DNA of 64,000 bases from Bradyrhizobium sp. WSM3983 (GTDB taxonomy: Bacteria > Pseudomonadota > Alphaproteobacteria > Rhizobiales > Xanthobacteraceae): positions 296,296 to 360,295 of the forward strand of contig NZ_AXAY01000002.1 in assembly GCF_000473045.1 (NCBI RefSeq). Direction: 5' to 3'. Positions 61,605 to 64,000 of this stretch are shown in pieces. The notes beneath the pieces were generated by a model, which did not search any database, was not told where the DNA came from, and saw only the letters and a list, made by a program, of their open reading frames with translations. The stretch's first letter is position 1, and every line of letters begins with the position of its first letter. Both the position numbers and the translations under genes were made by a program.

Positions 61605-62450
61605 ATGGGCCTGCAAGAAACGAAAATCGAATCGCTTCCCTTCGTTACCGCTGAACTCAATTACCTCGCGCCGGTGTCCGGCAAGCCACGCACCTACGCC
61701 TTCGATCCGCCGCCGGGTGAGCCGAAAAGCACCTCACTGCCGGAGCCGCATCAGGTCCCGATCTTCGACGCGCGCCTCATTGCCGAAAACTTCTCGCTCG
61801 ACCGTGAAGGCTTTGCGCTGGTGCGCCATCCCAATCAGGTGAAGGACTTTTACAACGACGAGGAAATACGAGCGGTGTATTATCCCGCCGTCGAGGCCTT
61901 CCTGCGCGCAACGCTGAAGGCCGATCGCGTCGTCATCTTCGATCATACCGTGCGCAGGCGCGTCGAGGGTGCCCCGGATATTCGCGACGGTGGTCCGCGC
62001 CAGCCTGCCACGCGCGTGCATGTCGACCAGACCGCCGTCTCCGGCGCCAACCGCGTGCGCGAGCATTTGCCTGACGAAGCCGAGGAGTTGCTCAAGGGTC
62101 GCGTGCAGGTCATCAACCTCTGGCGGCCGATCCGCGGTCCCTTGCGGGACTCGCCGCTTGCGATGGCCGACGGAACGACCGTTGCACCCGACGATCTCGT
62201 CGCGTCCGACCTGATCTATCCCAACCGCCGCGGCGAGACCTATTCGGTGAAGTACAATCCGAACCACCGCTGGTTCTATTTCCCGGAGATGACAGCGGAC
62301 GAGGCGCTGCTGCTCAAATGCTATGACTCAGCAACCGACGGCCGCACGCGTTTCGGGCCGCACACCGCCTTCGTCGATCCGACCACGCCGCTGGATGCAG
62401 CGCCGCGCGAGAGCATCGAGGTGCGGACGCTGGTCTTTCACAAACAGTAA
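61605..62450 (+). CDS. CmcJ/NvfI family oxidoreductase
   Basis: A 281-residue enzyme like the fungal and bacterial CmcJ/NvfI group, a family of Fe(II)-dependent or related oxygenases. Visible segments are TRVHVDQTAVSGANRVRE (His/Asp metal-ligand pattern), VINLWRPIRGPLRDSPLAM, NPNHRWFYFPEM and FGPHTAFVDPT (probable second His). The ATG at 61605 follows GGGAGACCGGCC. No neighbouring biosynthetic cluster is evident, so the substrate is unknown. Confidence 0.82.
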   Translation: MGLQETKIESLPFVTAELNYLAPVSGKPRTYAFDPPPGEPKSTSLPEPHQVPIFDARLIAENFSLDREGFALVRHPNQVKDFYNDEEIRAVYYPAVEAFLRATLKADRVVIFDHTVRRRVEGAPDIRDGGPRQPATRVHVDQTAVSGANRVREHLPDEAEELLKGRVQVINLWRPIRGPLRDSPLAMADGTTVAPDDLVASDLIYPNRRGETYSVKYNPNHRWFYFPEMTADEALLLKCYDSATDGRTRFGPHTAFVDPTTPLDAAPRESIEVRTLVFHKQ

Positions 62451-62553
62451 CAATGTGTGATGGCACTGCCGGGCATTGCCCGGCAGTGCTTTGGGAACCA
62501 AGAGGAACCGGCCGACGTTGCAGCGCGGGGCAGGGCCAACCGGGAGCGGTGCC

Positions 62554-62868
62554 GTGCGAGCGCAGCCGACGCTATTGTTGTGTCTGACCACTTTTTCGCT
62601 TTCTGCATTTTCCGTCGCTCACGCCGAAAGCGGACTTGCTTCATATTATGGATATGGGAAAGCCGCGAGGAACGGCGAGCTGACCTGCGCGCACCGGACG
62701 CGCCCGTTCGGCAGCGTGCTCAGGGTGTCCTACAGCGGACGCACGATCCAGTGCCGCGTCAATGACCGCGGTCCCTTCATCCGCGGCCGCATCGTCGATC
62801 TGTCGGTGCCCGCCGCCCGTGCGCTCGGCATGATGAGCGCCGGCGTGGTGCGGGTCTCGGTGGAATAG
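62554..62868 (+). CDS. RlpA-like double-psi beta-barrel protein
   Basis: A 104-residue exported protein (signal about 1-24, ending VAHA) made only of the RlpA barrel: ESGLASYYGYGKAARNGE, CAHRTRPFGSVLRVSYSGR, CRVNDRGPFIRGRIVDLS. Two Cys may form a disulphide. There is no lipobox, unlike the paralogue at 50091. The start is GTG 62554 with GGGAGCGG upstream. Role: peptidoglycan binding or cleavage. Confidence 0.85.
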   Translation: MRAQPTLLLCLTTFSLSAFSVAHAESGLASYYGYGKAARNGELTCAHRTRPFGSVLRVSYSGRTIQCRVNDRGPFIRGRIVDLSVPAARALGMMSAGVVRVSVE

Positions 62869-62915
62869 CGCTGCCATCGCGCTATAGTGCCGCCCAAAGC
62901 AAGGGGAGGGGCGCT

Positions 62916-63239
62916 ATGGCCAGGATCAAGGTCGGACTCAAGCAGGTCGAGGCGAAGGCGCGTGGCGAGACCATCAAGGTTGCTAGCGTCACCGGCGATG
63001 TCGGCAACGTCACGGCCGGTCTCAAGCCGGAGGAGCGGACCTACATCAAGGCCAATCCGGTCGATGTCGAGGATTGGGGCACGCTGACGGCGACCTTCTC
63101 CGACGGCACCAAGGCCACCGTGGAATGCGCCGCCACGGGACGCCAGCCGCTGTCGGATCTCGCGCTGGCCTGCGAGACGATCAAGGTGAACTACGCCGGC
63201 TATTGGGCGGTGGAGGAGGGACGGCGGGTGGTGTTGTAG
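62916..63239 (+). CDS. Hypothetical protein, possibly a Gfo/Idh/MocA C-terminal fragment
   Basis: A 107-residue frame starting at ATG 62916 after GGGGAGGGG. NPVDVEDWGTLTATFSDGTKATV resembles the C-terminal beta-sheet part of Gfo/Idh/MocA oxidoreductases, but the cofactor-binding half is missing. It may be a remnant or a genuine small protein. A search is needed to decide. Confidence 0.5.
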   Translation: MARIKVGLKQVEAKARGETIKVASVTGDVGNVTAGLKPEERTYIKANPVDVEDWGTLTATFSDGTKATVECAATGRQPLSDLALACETIKVNYAGYWAVEEGRRVVL

Positions 63240-63416
63240 AACGCCGACACAGGTTCGCTGCTATCAATCTCGCCGCCTACCAGGCTCCGGCAGCCATCAT
63301 CACGACAATGGTCAGGCAAGAGAGGCAGGCAATCGACGCAGCATAGAATTCGGGCGTATTCAATGTTGCCTCCTGAAAATGTCCTGCCCTTCTAAGATAC
63401 TGTTCTCGTGGCGTGA

Positions 63417-63596
63417 TTATTCCCTCGCGCGCTTCAATTCGGCTTCGTGTTGCGGGTCCATCCCATCCGGATCGGCGGGATCATCGTCCGGCAGAAAATG
63501 TTTGGGATGCTTGCCTGTGAGCAGAAGCTGCTTGCGCATTTCAGCAAGGCGGGCGCGGCAAAATTCCTTGTAGAGCAGTTCGAATATGGCGGGCAT
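63417..63596 (-). CDS. Small hypothetical protein
   Basis: A 59-residue protein starting at ATG 63596 (MPAIFELLYKEFCRARLAEM). A basic helical N-terminus is followed by an acidic Pro-rich stretch (HFLPDDDPADPDGMDPQ). The family is not recognised. Confidence 0.55.
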   Translation of the reverse strand: MPAIFELLYKEFCRARLAEMRKQLLLTGKHPKHFLPDDDPADPDGMDPQHEAELKRARE

Positions 63597-64000
63597 TTTT
63601 GACCCCCATCGTTGAAATTCTACAATCTGAAAATTTGCTAATCGCCGCTGCATGGCTCGGTCATGCGAGCCGGTGTCGACTAAGACAAGCCAACACTGAA
63701 AGCGATCGGTTGATCGGTTTGTACGCACGAAGACGAAGCAGGGTTGATTATCTAGATCACACTATAGAAGATTTTTATTTCAATAAGACTTCGTTTCACA
63801 ACCTGTGCGGGCCGCCTTGCGGCAAAAATCCAACTACAGCGCGAGGAGCATAACCACTGGCTGCGAGGGCCTGGGTCTGCAACGCCATCCGGGGGTGCGC
63901 GGCTCTTCTTACCCTCCCCTGGAGGGGGAGGGGCGATCGCGCGAAGCGCGAGCGGGGTGGGGTGATCTCTCCAATCGGGCAGCGCCCGCGAGGAGAGAAC
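63597..64000. other. Right-edge region without a clear gene
   Basis: The stretch at about 63740-63800 is relatively AT-rich for this genome (GATTATCTAGATCACAC). No coding frame is convincing. The last 100 bp hold a GC-rich palindromic repeat that may extend beyond the window. Confidence 0.4.
63912..63975. repeat. GC-rich intergenic repeat (CCTCCCCTGGAGGGGGAGGG type)
   Basis: CCCTCCCCTGGAGGGGGAGG is a self-complementary hairpin followed by GATCGCGCGAAGCGCGAGCG, another palindrome, and GGGGTGGGGTGA. A short related piece is at 30160-30185 (CCCTCCAGGGGAGGG). Elements of this form are widespread in Bradyrhizobium genomes, from memory. Confidence 0.6.

Overview
The window is GC-rich chromosomal DNA of an alphaproteobacterium, most likely Bradyrhizobium or a close relative. 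The evidence is a permuted two-piece tmRNA whose tag reads ANDNFAPVAQAA, an Irr-type iron box upstream of feoAB, many ABC and TctABC uptake systems, several intergenic palindromic repeat families, and typical small conserved proteins. I see no phage, plasmid, CRISPR, rRNA or tRNA gene. It reads as core chromosome with some accessory loci.

Layout. 1-1.4 kb: feoB (cut by the window edge), feoA, a ribbon-helix-helix protein and a DUF4169 protein, all on the minus strand. 1.7-4.2 kb: fumC, sspB and ssrA (tmRNA), minus strand. 4.3-8.9 kb: a split chromate transporter pair and a tctBAC tricarboxylate transporter. 9.1-15 kb: thyA, a GNAT acetyltransferase and folA, then hflK, hflC, a DUF2065 protein and a DegP-like protease. 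15.2-23 kb: serB, miaA, then branched-chain amino acid synthesis (attenuated leader, ilvB/I, ilvH), a methyltransferase, two exporters and ilvC. 23.6-27.8 kb: an SDR, a broken membrane-protein gene facing a TetR regulator across twin operators, and a sulfatase-fold membrane enzyme. 27.8-39.4 kb: an osmoprotectant ABC system, a NitT/TauT-type ABC system, a Nudix protein, a five-gene branched-chain amino acid-type ABC operon and a PPK2 kinase. 40-46.4 kb: a secreted HELLH protein, a large MscS channel, an orphan TctC and NAD-malic enzyme. 46.7-49.6 kb: a BlaI/BlaR1-like pair. 50-57.6 kb: RlpA, small proteins, a BVMO-hydrolase fusion, a divergent carboxylesterase lacking its serine, and a DODA-type dioxygenase. 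57.7-64 kb: glgA and glgC, a Gly/Tyr-rich secreted protein, a CmcJ/NvfI-type oxidoreductase, a second RlpA-like protein and small proteins.

How genes work together. ssrA makes the degradation tag and sspB, just downstream, encodes the adaptor that hands tagged proteins to ClpXP. thyA and folA form the thymidylate cycle. The ilv leader gives attenuation control of acetolactate synthase. The BlaI/M56 pair should be a derepression switch, and its sensor has an unusual ectodomain: two duplicated modules surrounding a segment that looks like the beta domain of the VHL protein. The BVMO-hydrolase fusion could carry out ketone oxygenation and ester hydrolysis in one chain.

The most novel candidates are the VHL-like M56 sensor (47.1-49.6 kb), the BVMO-hydrolase fusion with an altered fingerprint (51.8-54.5 kb) together with its serine-less esterase neighbour, and a possible ClpX-docking motif shared by SspB and a DUF4169 protein. 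All functional calls were read from sequence by eye, without database searches.
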